In this document: piece after piece, positions 16,036 to 24,172 of the stretch | How the letters are laid out: the number at the start of each line of letters is the position of its first letter | How positions within the stretch are numbered: position 1 is the first letter of the stretch | DNA from: Desulfuromonadales bacterium | GTDB lineage: Bacteria; Desulfobacterota; Desulfuromonadia; Geobacterales; Pseudopelobacteraceae | DNA: 31,741 bases | Direction: 5' to 3' | Assembly (NCBI GenBank): GCA_015688915.1 | Contig: JAATGX010000035.1 | Span: 1 to 31,741 of the forward strand | Position numbers and translations under genes: made by a program | The notes under the pieces: model-generated | The model's input: the letters and a program-made list of their open reading frames with translations, nothing else | What the model was told of the DNA's origin: nothing | Database searches by the model: none

Positions 16036-17103
16036 ATGTCGGCGGCAATTGAAACCATGACCTCCAGGGAACGCACCGTGGCCGCCCTGAGCGGCAAGCC
16101 CTACGATCGCATCCCGGTCAACCTGCTGATCAGCGACCATGCCGCCCGGGTGATCGGGGTAAGCGTCGGAGAGTACAACCGGTCGGCCCAATTGCTGGCC
16201 AAGGGGCAGATCGCGGCATGGCGGAGATACGGGGCCGACCTGGTCAATACCGGACCGGGTCTTTCCGGCATCCCCGAGGCCATCGGCAGCACGGTGGCCT
16301 TTCCCGACAGCACGCCGTACATCGCGGACTATGTCGTCAAGGAAGAGGCGGACCTGGACCGCCTGAAGATCCCGGACCCGGAGAAGGATGGCCGGTTGCC
16401 GTTGTTCCTGGAGGCCGCCGCGATTGTAAGCCGGGAGGTGGGTGACCAGGTGCCGCTGTCCATGACCACCTCCGGGCCTTTCACCACAGCCGCCAACATC
16501 CGCGGCACCGAGCAGTTCCTGCGCGATCTTCACAAAAATCCCGAATTCGCCCATCGCTTGCTGCGCCTCGCCACCGAAAGCATTGTCCGCTTTGCCGAAA
16601 AGGCGATCCAGGTCGGCGCCCGCCCCGGCCTGGCCGATCCGACCGCTTCGGCCACCATGATCAGCCCGCGCCAGTTCCGGGAGTTCGCCCTGCCGTACCT
16701 CAAGGAGACGGTGCAGCGCATAACCGCCTTTGCCGGCGTGCCGCCCTCGCTGCACATCTGCGGCAATACGACAAAGATCTGGGACGACATGGCCGATACC
16801 GGCGTCGGAGTGCTGTCGCTGGACGATATCATCGATATCGGGGCAGCCAAGGAGCGTGTCGGCCACCGGGTGGCGCTGCTGGGCAATATCCGTCCCACGG
16901 CGGTCATGTACCTGGGCACGCCGGACGATGTGCGGGCCAATGCCAGGGAATGCCTGGCCAAGGCCTGGGACAGCCCCAAGGGGTACATCCTCGGCTTGGG
17001 GTGTGGCCTGCCCATCGATACTCCGCCTGAAAACATCCATGCCCTGGTGGCCGCGGCCCGGGAGTATGGCCGCTGGCCCCTGGACCCGGCGCGGTTCTCG
17101 TAA
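16036..17103 (+). CDS. UroD-family zinc methyltransferase (MtaA/MtbA/CmuA-like)
   Basis: A 355-residue protein of the uroporphyrinogen decarboxylase superfamily. It has His240-x-Cys242 (LHICGNT) and Cys323 (LGLGCGLP), the HxC...C zinc site of methylcobalamin:coenzyme M methyltransferases rather than the heme-pathway enzyme. Other family landmarks are SGPFTTAA, LSLDD, LGNI and TPPENIHAL. ATG 16036 follows gagaggtaa; the open frame before it overlaps the previous gene. Such proteins move a methyl group between a corrinoid and a thiol. No corrinoid protein gene is visible here, so the donor is missing or elsewhere. Its place after NifX-like genes links methyl transfer to the nitrogenase-like system. 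Confidence 0.85.
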   Translation: MSAAIETMTSRERTVAALSGKPYDRIPVNLLISDHAARVIGVSVGEYNRSAQLLAKGQIAAWRRYGADLVNTGPGLSGIPEAIGSTVAFPDSTPYIADYVVKEEADLDRLKIPDPEKDGRLPLFLEAAAIVSREVGDQVPLSMTTSGPFTTAANIRGTEQFLRDLHKNPEFAHRLLRLATESIVRFAEKAIQVGARPGLADPTASATMISPRQFREFALPYLKETVQRITAFAGVPPSLHICGNTTKIWDDMADTGVGVLSLDDIIDIGAAKERVGHRVALLGNIRPTAVMYLGTPDDVRANARECLAKAWDSPKGYILGLGCGLPIDTPPENIHALVAAAREYGRWPLDPARFS

Positions 17104-17115
17104 CCCGGTTTATTC

Positions 17116-18669
17116 ATGGAACAACGGGAAACCGGAAAATGGATACTGACCCTGACGGTCATGCTCGGCACGATGATGAACGCCATCGACTCCAGCATCG
17201 TCAACGTGGCCGTCCCCTCCATGCGCGGTAGTCTGGGAGCGTCCGTCGAGGAGATTTCCTGGGTGTCCACCGGCTATATCCTTTCCAACGTGATCATTAC
17301 GCCGCTGATCGCCATGGTCAGCACCCGCTTCGGCCGGAAACGCTTCTACCTGGCCTGCGTCATCCTGTTCACGGCCAGCTCGCTGTTGTGCGGTATGGCC
17401 ACCAGCCTGACGATGCTGGTCTTTGCCAGGATTCTGCAAGGGATCGGCGGCGGCGCCCTGGCCCCCCTGTCCCAGGCCATTCTCCGGGAGCGTTTCCCGC
17501 CCCATGAACAGGGAACCGCCATGGGTATCTTCGGCCTGGGGGTGGTGATCGGTCCGGCTTTGGGGCCGACCTTCGGGGGATGGCTGACGGACAACTATTC
17601 CTGGCCCTGGATCTTCTATATCAACATCCCCCTGGGGATTATCAATGTTTTCATGGTCATGCGCCATCTGCACGACCCCCCCTACCTGGTGCGCGACCGG
17701 GGCCGCATGGACCTGGCCGGACTGTTCCTGCTGGTGCTCGGCCTCGGTTCCCTGCAACTGATGCTGGAACAGGGGGAAACCAACGACTGGTTCGATTCCG
17801 GCTTCATCATTTCCCTGCTGTTCCTGGCCGTATCGGGGCTTGTCCTGTTCGTGGTCCGGGAGTTGACCACGGAGCGCCCTGTCGTGGACCTGACCCTGCT
17901 GAAAAACCGGAATTTCGTTTCCGGGGTCGTTATCAGCAGCATGCTCGGCATGGGGCTGTACGCCAGCATGTTCCTGTTGCCGATCTTCCTGCAGCAGATA
18001 TTGAAATATCCGGCCATGGAATCGGGCTGGATCCTGCTTCCCCGCAGCATCGCCATGGGGTTTACCCTGCCGGTAGTGGGACGGCTCTATAACCGGCTGG
18101 GACCAAAGGTGCTGGTGATTTTCGGGCTGCTGGTCTCATCCACATCCTTCTTTCTGATGTCGCACCTCTCCCTGGACGCCGGTTACTGGAACCTGTTCGT
18201 CATCCAGGCCCTGCAAGGGGTCGGGTTCGGCACCACCTTCGTGACGGTCAGCACCGCGGCCCTTTCCACGGTGGAGCGGACGCGGATGATGGCGGCCAGC
18301 GGCCTGTACAACGTCTTTCGCCAGGTCTTCGGCAGTATCGGCATCGCCCTCACGGCGACCATGTTCACGCGGGGACAGAATATCCAGCGGGTTACGCTGG
18401 TAGCGGACATTACCCCCTATTCCCGGCAGGCCACCCAGTGGATCGAGCAGGTCACCACGGCCATGCAGGCAAAATGCGCGGACCCGGTCATGGTCAAGCT
18501 GCGCACCCTGCATCTCCTGGATGAACTGGTCACGCGCCAGGCTGCCATGCTTTCGTTCAATTACATTTATTCACTGCTTACCCTGGTGTTTCTGGCCACG
18601 CTCCCCTGCGTCCTGTTGCTGAAAAAGACGCGCATGAGCGATACGGCGGCGGAGGTGATGGTTGACTGA
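17116..18669 (+). CDS. MFS drug:H+ antiporter-type exporter, DHA2/EmrB-like (14 helices)
   Basis: A 517-residue transporter with about 14 hydrophobic segments. It has an N-terminal MNAIDSSIVNVAVP helix typical of DHA2 members, motif A-like STRFGRKRFY, motif C region GLGVVIGPALGPTFGGWL and an ILQGIGGGALAPLSQA helix. It begins 12 bases after the methyltransferase stop without a clear ribosome site and overlaps the next gene by 8 bases, so it is in the same operon. It may export a product or toxic by-product of the pathway. Confidence 0.88.
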   Translation: MEQRETGKWILTLTVMLGTMMNAIDSSIVNVAVPSMRGSLGASVEEISWVSTGYILSNVIITPLIAMVSTRFGRKRFYLACVILFTASSLLCGMATSLTMLVFARILQGIGGGALAPLSQAILRERFPPHEQGTAMGIFGLGVVIGPALGPTFGGWLTDNYSWPWIFYINIPLGIINVFMVMRHLHDPPYLVRDRGRMDLAGLFLLVLGLGSLQLMLEQGETNDWFDSGFIISLLFLAVSGLVLFVVRELTTERPVVDLTLLKNRNFVSGVVISSMLGMGLYASMFLLPIFLQQILKYPAMESGWILLPRSIAMGFTLPVVGRLYNRLGPKVLVIFGLLVSSTSFFLMSHLSLDAGYWNLFVIQALQGVGFGTTFVTVSTAALSTVERTRMMAASGLYNVFRQVFGSIGIALTATMFTRGQNIQRVTLVADITPYSRQATQWIEQVTTAMQAKCADPVMVKLRTLHLLDELVTRQAAMLSFNYIYSLLTLVFLATLPCVLLLKKTRMSDTAAEVMVD

Positions 18670-19336
18670 CGGGAATCCCCTGAAGGCGCGGGTCGTTACC
18701 ATCGAGCGCATGACCGCCTGCGGCGGGCTGTACATAGGCATACGGCTGGCCGCCCGGCTGGGTGTGCCGTGTCTCGACCACGAGATACTGGTCGGTGCGG
18801 CCCGCCGTCTGCGCCAGGACGAAAAGCAGCTTGCCAACCGTGACGAACGGGTGCTCTCCTTCGGTCAAAAATTGCTGGCGGCGTTCAGCGCGGGAACCCC
18901 GGAAAACGACTTTGCCCCGCCCCCGTTTCCATTTCCCGAGGATGAGGAACTCTTTACGGCCGAGGCCCAAATCATCCGCAACGCGGTGCGCGGTGGCGCG
19001 GGTGCGGTGATTATCGGTCACGGCGGCGCATCGATTCTCAAGGAGCTGCCCGGCGTGGTGCGGGTCTTTTGCCACGCCCCCCTGCCGGACCGGGTGCGCC
19101 GGCTGATGTCGATATACAGCCTTTCCGAGGAACATGAAGCCCGCCGGGCCGTGGAAGAGCAGGACCGGAGCCGGGAGCGCTATCTCAGGGCGGTGACCGG
19201 CAGAGACTGGAAGGAACCGGGCCAGTACGATCTCAGCATCAATACGGCGGTCTGCGGCATGGATGCGGTCGCGGATGTCATTCTCGAATACATCCGCGTC
19301 ACCGGCGATCCTGGACGGTTGGCCAGGGCGGAATAA
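18662..19336 (+). CDS. Cytidylate kinase-like family protein
   Basis: A 224-residue protein of the cytidylate-kinase-like P-loop family. It begins VVTIERMTACGG (where classic kinases have a GxxGxGK loop), then LAARLGVPCLDHEIL, VIIGHGGASIL, and an RERYLRAVTGRDWKEPGQYDLSIN segment typical of the family. The standard P-loop lysine is not seen, so true CMP kinase activity is uncertain. The TTG start at 18662 is supported by ggaggtg immediately upstream and by the overlap with the MFS gene. Such proteins often accompany transporters, with unknown roles. It is the last gene before leader B. Confidence 0.75.
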   Translation: MTDGNPLKARVVTIERMTACGGLYIGIRLAARLGVPCLDHEILVGAARRLRQDEKQLANRDERVLSFGQKLLAAFSAGTPENDFAPPPFPFPEDEELFTAEAQIIRNAVRGGAGAVIIGHGGASILKELPGVVRVFCHAPLPDRVRRLMSIYSLSEEHEARRAVEEQDRSRERYLRAVTGRDWKEPGQYDLSINTAVCGMDAVADVILEYIRVTGDPGRLARAE

Positions 19337-19397
19337 AGGTGTATCAAGCAGAAATCTGAGAAGAACCAATCTTCAGCACGGGCGGCCTGTTTTGTAA

Positions 19398-19426
19398 TTG
19401 ACTTTTGTTGTTGAGTGATGTATCTA
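19398..19426 (+). promoter_or_regulatory. Sigma-70-like promoter of the second binding-protein gene
   Basis: ttgact (19398-19403), 17-base spacer, tatcta (19421-19426). Transcription would begin near 19433 and pass through the tandem leader hairpins. The surrounding DNA is unusually AT-rich for this window. Confidence 0.6.
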
Positions 19427-19465
19427 AGTTTATAGTTATTGTAGAAATAATAGTTTGTGCGCTTA

Positions 19466-19565
19466 CCAGGAAACTGGAGGCCGGGATTGATCCCCGGCCT
19501 TTTTTTGTTTATGCGAATTGCTGACCGGAACACTGGAGGCTGAGGGGAGACCCTTGGCCTCTTTT
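19466..19565 (+). promoter_or_regulatory. Tandem leader attenuators (leader B, two units)
   Basis: Unit 1: ccag-gaaa-ctgg (19466-19477) then terminator ggccggg (19479-19485)/cccggcc (19493-19499) with seven T. Unit 2: ccgg-aaca-ctgg (19525-19536) then terminator gaggctgaggg (19536-19546)/ccttggcctc-type arm (19551-19561) with four T. Both small hairpins are followed directly by aggc. Start codon 19629 is 64 bases on. Two units in series suggest sharper or two-input control. Confidence 0.65.
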
Positions 19566-19628
19566 CGTTTGAACTACCCGACCGTGGCTGAAAGCCCGGA
19601 TACGTACATCAACTCAAGGAGAATGGTC

Positions 19629-20693
19629 ATGAAAACAACATGGTGGTTGGCAGGTGTATTGTCACTGGCGATGATCGTTGCCTCGGCGGCAATGTGGGGA
19701 ACCAGGGCGCAGGCAGCGCCGCAGAAGGAATTGTTCGTCATCAAGACGCCGACCCTCAAGAACTGCGGTCTGGCCCCCTGGCTGGTCACCGACCGGCTCG
19801 GCTATTTTGCCGAAGAAGGGATCAAGATGCAGTACACCGGAGAGACCCAGCCGGCGCTGGTAATCCCCTCCATTCTGAGGGGGGATAACGATGTGTCCGG
19901 AGCTCATCCCAACTCACTCGCGGTTGCCAAGGCGGGTGGCGCCAGGATTACCGGTGTGGTGCGCGGCGGGATTGATCCGGCGCCTTCCATAGATCCCAAG
20001 TTTCGCCACATGTGGTGGTTCGTCAACCCGGCCAAATATCCCAACGTCAAGAGCTTTGCCGACCTGAAGAAGATTCCCGGCAAGATCAAATTTTCCACCA
20101 TCACCAAGAACCAATGTTCGGATTTCCTGGCAAACCGGATTTTAGAGAAGCACGGCATTCCCCGCGACAAGGTCGAGTGGGTAACCATGCCCGATGTCCA
20201 AGCCATCCAGGCTCTGCGGCAGGGCCTGGTGGATGTCGGCGGTGTCCATCCTCCGTTCTACAAGGGAATGCAGGATGCCAAGGCGGTCAAGATAGCCGAT
20301 TCGACCGAGGCCGGCCTGGGACCGGCCGCCGGGGTCGGATATTACTATTTTACCGACGACTTCATCAAGAAACATCCCAAGGAAGTTGCCGGTTTCGTAA
20401 GGGCCATCAAAAGGGGACAGCGCTGGGCCAACGCCAATCCTGAAAAAACCGCCAAGTGGGTTGAAGAGGTAATCGGCGTCCCGGTCACCGGCAACCATTA
20501 CTATGCCGAGGACGCCACCATCATAGAGGCGCAAAACGACGCCTGGATCAAGGATCTTGAGGATCACAAGGTCATACCGAAAGGAAAGGTGACCTCGGCC
20601 AGCCTGATTACCCATCAGTTCGAGGCCTATGGTAATGATGACAAAGCCAAACAGGAAAATCCGAAGAAACAGAAAACCAAGAAAAAGGCCTGA
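19629..20693 (+). CDS. Periplasmic substrate-binding protein of NitT/TauT ABC importer (paralogue 2)
   Basis: A 354-residue binding protein, close paralogue of the one at 845. ATG 19629 is chosen because aaggag lies 7 bases upstream; the ATG at 19623 is too close to it, and the frame upstream runs into the leader terminator. Signal peptide: hydrophobic residues 5-22, cleavage near AQA-APQ. Shared landmarks with paralogue 1 are APWLVT, LGYFAEEG, PKFRHMWWFVNP, HPPFYKGM, HPKEVAGFVRAIK and TGNHYYAEDATI. The lysine-rich tail is also kept (PKKQKTKKKA). Differences cluster around residues 95-125 and near the C-terminal third, so ligand preference may differ. No ATPase or permease is adjacent; it probably docks on the importer at 1-7792. 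Confidence 0.9.
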   Translation: MKTTWWLAGVLSLAMIVASAAMWGTRAQAAPQKELFVIKTPTLKNCGLAPWLVTDRLGYFAEEGIKMQYTGETQPALVIPSILRGDNDVSGAHPNSLAVAKAGGARITGVVRGGIDPAPSIDPKFRHMWWFVNPAKYPNVKSFADLKKIPGKIKFSTITKNQCSDFLANRILEKHGIPRDKVEWVTMPDVQAIQALRQGLVDVGGVHPPFYKGMQDAKAVKIADSTEAGLGPAAGVGYYYFTDDFIKKHPKEVAGFVRAIKRGQRWANANPEKTAKWVEEVIGVPVTGNHYYAEDATIIEAQNDAWIKDLEDHKVIPKGKVTSASLITHQFEAYGNDDKAKQENPKKQKTKKKA

Positions 20694-20707
20694 AACGGTT
20701 GAGAGGT

Positions 20708-20758
20708 GATGCGGGTTCCCGCATCAGCGACGGCGGCGGTCCTGCACCCGCCGCCGTC
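20708..20758 (+). terminator. Double hairpin after the second binding-protein gene
   Basis: gatgcggg-tt-cccgcatc (20708-20725) and an 11-bp stem gacggcggcgg/ccgccgccgtc (20729-20758). There is no T-run, so it may be a transcript end, a 3' stabiliser or part of a repeat. It starts 15 bases after the stop codon. Confidence 0.45.
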
Positions 20759-20809
20759 CACCTCCCCAAACGATGCGGAACGGGACACGAACAGCCAGGG
20801 GATACTTGT

Positions 20810-21025
20810 ATGGTAAACTTCCTTCGCACTTCCGCCCACAAACCGATCAGGGTACGTATGAATTGCTTTGCCGGTGACACGACCGAGATGCACGATGTGC
20901 CGCCGGGCGGAAACTGCGGCGAGATTTGGCGCTCCGGTCTTCCGCTTGATGGCGATGCGGAAATAGAGACCTATACTCTCGGCATTCATCGAGAGTGGTG
21001 GCCGTTGCTGGCGCACTGGTTCTAA
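20810..21025 (+). CDS. Possible small hypothetical protein (71 aa)
   Basis: A short frame, ATG 20810 preceded by aggggat at usable distance. The product has no recognised motif; two cysteines and an acidic middle (FAGDTTEMHDVPPGG). Codon use is not strongly coding. It could be a real small gene or chance; it is listed because the 480-base interval between 20693 and 21175 has nothing else except the hairpins and a possible promoter at 21098-21126. Confidence 0.3.
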   Translation: MVNFLRTSAHKPIRVRMNCFAGDTTEMHDVPPGGNCGEIWRSGLPLDGDAEIETYTLGIHREWWPLLAHWF

Positions 21026-21097
21026 CGTACCGTTTTGCAGGTTTGGGCAAAGACGGTTTCACTAGCCGGGAGGCCATGGAATCTGTCGGGTAGCGGA

Positions 21098-21126
21098 TTG
21101 TGTTTGGACAGGAATGGTGGTAAAAT
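21098..21126 (+). promoter_or_regulatory. Possible promoter of the hypothetical gene at 21175
   Basis: ttgtgt (21098-21103), a 17-base spacer, taaaat (21121-21126), about 50 bases before the start codon. A weak match at the -35 element; no other evidence. Confidence 0.3.
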
Positions 21127-21174
21127 CTGTCCATAGCGACCGAGCCGATAAATTTCCATTGCGTGGGTAACCAT

Positions 21175-21846
21175 ATGGCCTCTCGGATGACAGATGGTGG
21201 CACCGGTTCTTTAGCTCAAACGGTCATTGAACAGATCCTGCATGAATATCAGACAACCAATTCCGGTGGCATGAGCCGGTTCATGGAGCGTGAACTGCGC
21301 ATGCCGCCTACGGAATCGGCACACCACTCCTACCACTTTTCCGGGTTCCATTATATTGACATCACTGTCGATGATTACCTGGAGGGGATACCGGTCAGTT
21401 TTTCCGTCACCGTTTCCGAATCTCTCCATGGAGGATATGAGGCCTCGCTGGTGTGCCAAACCAATCTTGGCGAACCGGATTATGCCTACTGGGAGTTTCG
21501 GGATTTTTTAAAGCAGTTGGCGGAAGGCGGATACATCGGGTCATTCAGGATGCATGAATGCAGGCTGGATGATGACCTGTGCGGCGTTGGCCTGCAGTAT
21601 GTTTATAAACTGCCCATTCCGGATGACGGAAATATATCGCTGAGCATGATCGAATGTGTGGTATCGAGATTTCTGAACGATGTTTCCCAAGTCGCCAGTT
21701 CCTATTTTCAGCTTTTCTTCTATTATCTGCCGTCGCATCATGCCGTCGGCAAGCCGGCCGTTACGGCACAAGCCCCGCGGCCGGAGGGCAACAGGCCATC
21801 CAAGATAATCCCCTTTCCCGTGAACCGTAGAATCAAGTCCCGCTGA
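21175..21846 (+). CDS. Hypothetical protein
   Basis: A protein of about 223 residues that I do not recognise. ATG 21175 is used; GTG 21163 and ATG 21187 are alternatives and none has a strong ribosome site. No signal peptide or membrane helix. The mid-region is rich in aromatic residues (HHSYHFSGFHYIDITVDD; YAYWEFRDFLKQL), with a predicted mixed alpha/beta fold, and the C-terminus is a basic, proline-rich tail (PRPEGNRPSKIIPFPVNRR). GC content is lower than in neighbouring genes, which may mean later acquisition. It is followed by leader C. Confidence 0.6.
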   Translation: MASRMTDGGTGSLAQTVIEQILHEYQTTNSGGMSRFMERELRMPPTESAHHSYHFSGFHYIDITVDDYLEGIPVSFSVTVSESLHGGYEASLVCQTNLGEPDYAYWEFRDFLKQLAEGGYIGSFRMHECRLDDDLCGVGLQYVYKLPIPDDGNISLSMIECVVSRFLNDVSQVASSYFQLFFYYLPSHHAVGKPAVTAQAPRPEGNRPSKIIPFPVNRRIKSR

Positions 21847-21890
21847 TGGATGGAGAACCGGGCTCCACATGACAATTCTGACTCTTTTTC

Positions 21891-22005
21891 TTGACTTTAT
21901 CCGCACAGAGGTATATCGATCTATATAATTAATAGTTATATAGTCGTGACACATCGCTGACTGGATAAACTGGAGGCCGAGGAGACTGTTCCCCGGTCTT
22001 TTTTT
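21891..22005 (+). promoter_or_regulatory. Promoter and leader attenuator before the SUMF1-domain gene (leader C)
   Basis: ttgact (21891-21896) with tatcga (21914-21919) at 17 bases. A perfect 8-bp AT hairpin ctatataa/ttatatag lies at 21921-21943. Then comes ctgg-ataaa-ctgg (21961-21973, weak, with G-U pairs) followed by aggc and a terminator ggccgagg (21975-21982)/ccccggtc (21991-21998), one mismatch and one G-U, with seven T. The start codon is 53 bases after the T-run. The run taaactggaggccg closely matches leader B unit 1. Confidence 0.6.
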
Positions 22006-22057
22006 CTTGTACAGGCTCATACCATAATCCACATCGGTCATATTTCCGGAGGCGCAT

Positions 22058-23077
22058 GTGGCGTTGAGAGCCATTCTCGTTTCAATTGCCGTTGGATGTG
22101 CCGTGGCTTCGTATCCTGTCTCGGCTGCCATGGAGTCGGGACGAAAACCGAAAACATCCCTTTCACATGCCGGAGGCCCGGTGTCCGTTGCCGAAAAGCC
22201 CAACAGCTTAGTCGATTCGGTCACCGGTATGAAGTTTGTGGCGGTCAAAGGCGGTCGCTTCATCATGGGAAATCTCTTCAATGAGGGAGACAATGATGAA
22301 GCACCACCCCATGAAGTCCGGGTCGCGGATTTTGCCCTGGGCGCGTACGCCGTCACCAAAGGGCAGTTCCGCGCCTTCGTCACCGCCACCGGGTACCGCA
22401 CCGACGCCGAAAAGGGCGGTGGTTGTTATGTGGAGAAGGGGAATGTCTGGAGTTATGATCCCGCGACAAGTTGGCGCAGCCCAGGCTATTATCAGGATGA
22501 CGACCATCCGGTAGTCTGCGTTTCATGGAACGATGCCACGGAATTTGCCGAATGGCTTTCGAAAGAAACGGGTCGCCGATACCGGCTTCCGACAGAGGCT
22601 GAATGGGAATACGCGGCCCGCAGCGGCGGCCGGCAGGAGCGTTTTGCAGGGTTCAGCGATCCCGCGGTTTTCTTCAAGTACGGAAATTTCTGCGACAAGA
22701 ACTCCTCCGCGGAGTGGCGGACCTCCGAGCAGAGCGATGGCTTCAGGTACACCTCACCGGTAGGGAGTTTTCTGCCCAACGGATTGGGGCTCTATGACAT
22801 GGTCGGCAATGTCTGGCAGTGGGCGTCCGATTATTACGGAGAGCGCTATTACCGCGAGAGCACCAGGAAATGGCCATTGGACGGCCTGTACGGCGGGGAC
22901 CAACGCCGCGAACGCGCCCACGTCAATCCCCAAGGGCCGGCCGACGGCAGCTACCGCGTCCTGCGGGGCGGATCGTGGAACTCGGCGCCTATCGACGCCC
23001 GGGCCGCCCAGCGCCTGAGGAACAAGCCCGAGTTCCGCCGCAGCTATATCGGCTTCCGGCTGGCGGCATCGCGGTAG
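22058..23077 (+). CDS. Exported SUMF1/FGE-sulfatase-domain protein without the FGE cysteines
   Basis: A 339-residue protein with a signal peptide (hydrophobic residues 4-22) and a full formylglycine-generating-enzyme-type domain. Landmarks are KGGRFIMGN, ETNEYVTK-like GAYAVTKGQFRAFV, CVSWNDATEFAEWLSKETG, RLPTEAEWEYAAR, GLYDMVGNVWQWASD and RVLRGGSWNSAP...GFRLA. In true FGE two cysteines follow the GGSW/GGSY motif; here that stretch has none, so it is not a sulfatase-activating enzyme. It is closer to non-catalytic or other SUMF1 proteins such as NirV. GTG start at 22058 with ggagg upstream. Acts in the periplasm. Confidence 0.85.
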   Translation: MALRAILVSIAVGCAVASYPVSAAMESGRKPKTSLSHAGGPVSVAEKPNSLVDSVTGMKFVAVKGGRFIMGNLFNEGDNDEAPPHEVRVADFALGAYAVTKGQFRAFVTATGYRTDAEKGGGCYVEKGNVWSYDPATSWRSPGYYQDDDHPVVCVSWNDATEFAEWLSKETGRRYRLPTEAEWEYAARSGGRQERFAGFSDPAVFFKYGNFCDKNSSAEWRTSEQSDGFRYTSPVGSFLPNGLGLYDMVGNVWQWASDYYGERYYRESTRKWPLDGLYGGDQRRERAHVNPQGPADGSYRVLRGGSWNSAPIDARAAQRLRNKPEFRRSYIGFRLAASR

Positions 23078-23112
23078 CGGAAAGAATTGAAAATGGACAT
23101 TCCCCGCTCATT

Positions 23113-24168
23113 ATGGCTGACGACTTCCGGACATCCATGCAGGCCGGCCGCTCTCGATCCGGTCCCGGCCGCGTGCGAGGCCGGACCGTGACGCCGGGCG
23201 GGACTGCGGACGCCCGTAGCGGTGTGCTCTATGCGCTTGTGGCCTATGCCACCTGGGGGGTGATGCCGCTCTACTTCAAGAGCGTCACCGGCATCCCTCC
23301 GCTGGAGGTTCTGGCGCACCGCATCGTCTGGTCGGTGGCGGTACTGCTGCTGATCGCAGCCATTACCCGGCGTATCGGCACTGTCGGGCAGGTCTTTTGC
23401 CGGCCGCGCCTGGTCGGGACCCTGGCGCTGACCTCGCTGCTGATCACCAGCAACTGGCCGGTCTACATCTATGCCGTTCAGAAGGGCGAAGTGCTGCAGA
23501 CCAGCCTGGGCTACTATATCAACCCCCTGATCTCGGTGCTCCTGGGATGCCTCTGCCTGGGAGAACGGCTGCGGCCGTGCCAATGGTTCAGTGTGCTCCT
23601 GGCCGCCGCCGGGGTAGGGATCATGTCCCTGTCCATCGGCCATCTGCCCTGGATCGCGCTGTTTCTGGCCATCAGTTTCGCCTTGTACGGCTATCTGCGC
23701 AAACAGGCCCCGGTCGCCCCCCTGGAGGGGCTGGCGGTGGAAACCCTGCTGGTGTTCGTGCCGGCGCTCTGTTATCTGCTGTACCGCGGCTGGACAGGGG
23801 CGGGGGGCTTCCTGTCCGGCCATCCGCGCCTGGATCTGCTGCTGCCCCTGGCCGGCCTGGCCACGACGCCGCCGCTCCTGCTGTTTGCCGCGGCCGCGCG
23901 CCGCCTGCGGCTGGTAACCATCGGGCTGATGCAGTACCTGGCGCCGACACTGCAGTTCCTGCTGGCGGTGTTCGTCTTTCGCGAACCGTTCGGAAACACG
24001 CAGTTGATCAGTTTCATCCTGATCTGGAGCGGATTGGCGCTCTTCCTGGGCGATGCGCTGCTCAGGCTGGCCAAATCCCCGCTTCCGGACAGGCCGGATG
24101 AGAGCGCCGTCCAATGCCGGCACCCTGCCGGTGCGCTGGAAGACACAATCACACCACGAGGAAGCTAG
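23113..24168 (+). CDS. rarD: RarD-type EamA/DMT-superfamily transporter
   Basis: A membrane protein with ten hydrophobic segments in two EamA repeats. Family landmarks are LYALVAYATWGVMPLYFK, HRIVWSV, NWPVYIYAV, SLGYYINPL, LGERL and TIGLMQYLAPTLQFLLAVFVF. About 350 residues from ATG 23113. The first 25 residues are arginine-rich and lack family character, and GTG 23188 (behind gagg) would give a more usual N-terminus. It has a C-terminal soluble tail of about 30 residues. Substrates of RarD are not firmly known. The next gene begins 4 bases after the stop. Confidence 0.85.
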   Translation: MADDFRTSMQAGRSRSGPGRVRGRTVTPGGTADARSGVLYALVAYATWGVMPLYFKSVTGIPPLEVLAHRIVWSVAVLLLIAAITRRIGTVGQVFCRPRLVGTLALTSLLITSNWPVYIYAVQKGEVLQTSLGYYINPLISVLLGCLCLGERLRPCQWFSVLLAAAGVGIMSLSIGHLPWIALFLAISFALYGYLRKQAPVAPLEGLAVETLLVFVPALCYLLYRGWTGAGGFLSGHPRLDLLLPLAGLATTPPLLLFAAAARRLRLVTIGLMQYLAPTLQFLLAVFVFREPFGNTQLISFILIWSGLALFLGDALLRLAKSPLPDRPDESAVQCRHPAGALEDTITPRGS

Positions 24169-24172
24169 CCGC

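Noticed and set aside
16036..17103. Uroporphyrinogen decarboxylase (hemE)
   Set aside because: The HxC...C zinc site and the context match methylcobalamin:thiol methyltransferases; no other heme biosynthesis gene is present.
19433..21998. ANTAR-type hexaloop hairpins in the leaders
   Set aside because: ANTAR targets have paired hairpins with loops having A at position 1 and G at position 4. The loops seen here (gacaac, ggaaac, gaacac and similar) do not fit, so ANTAR control remains only a hypothesis.
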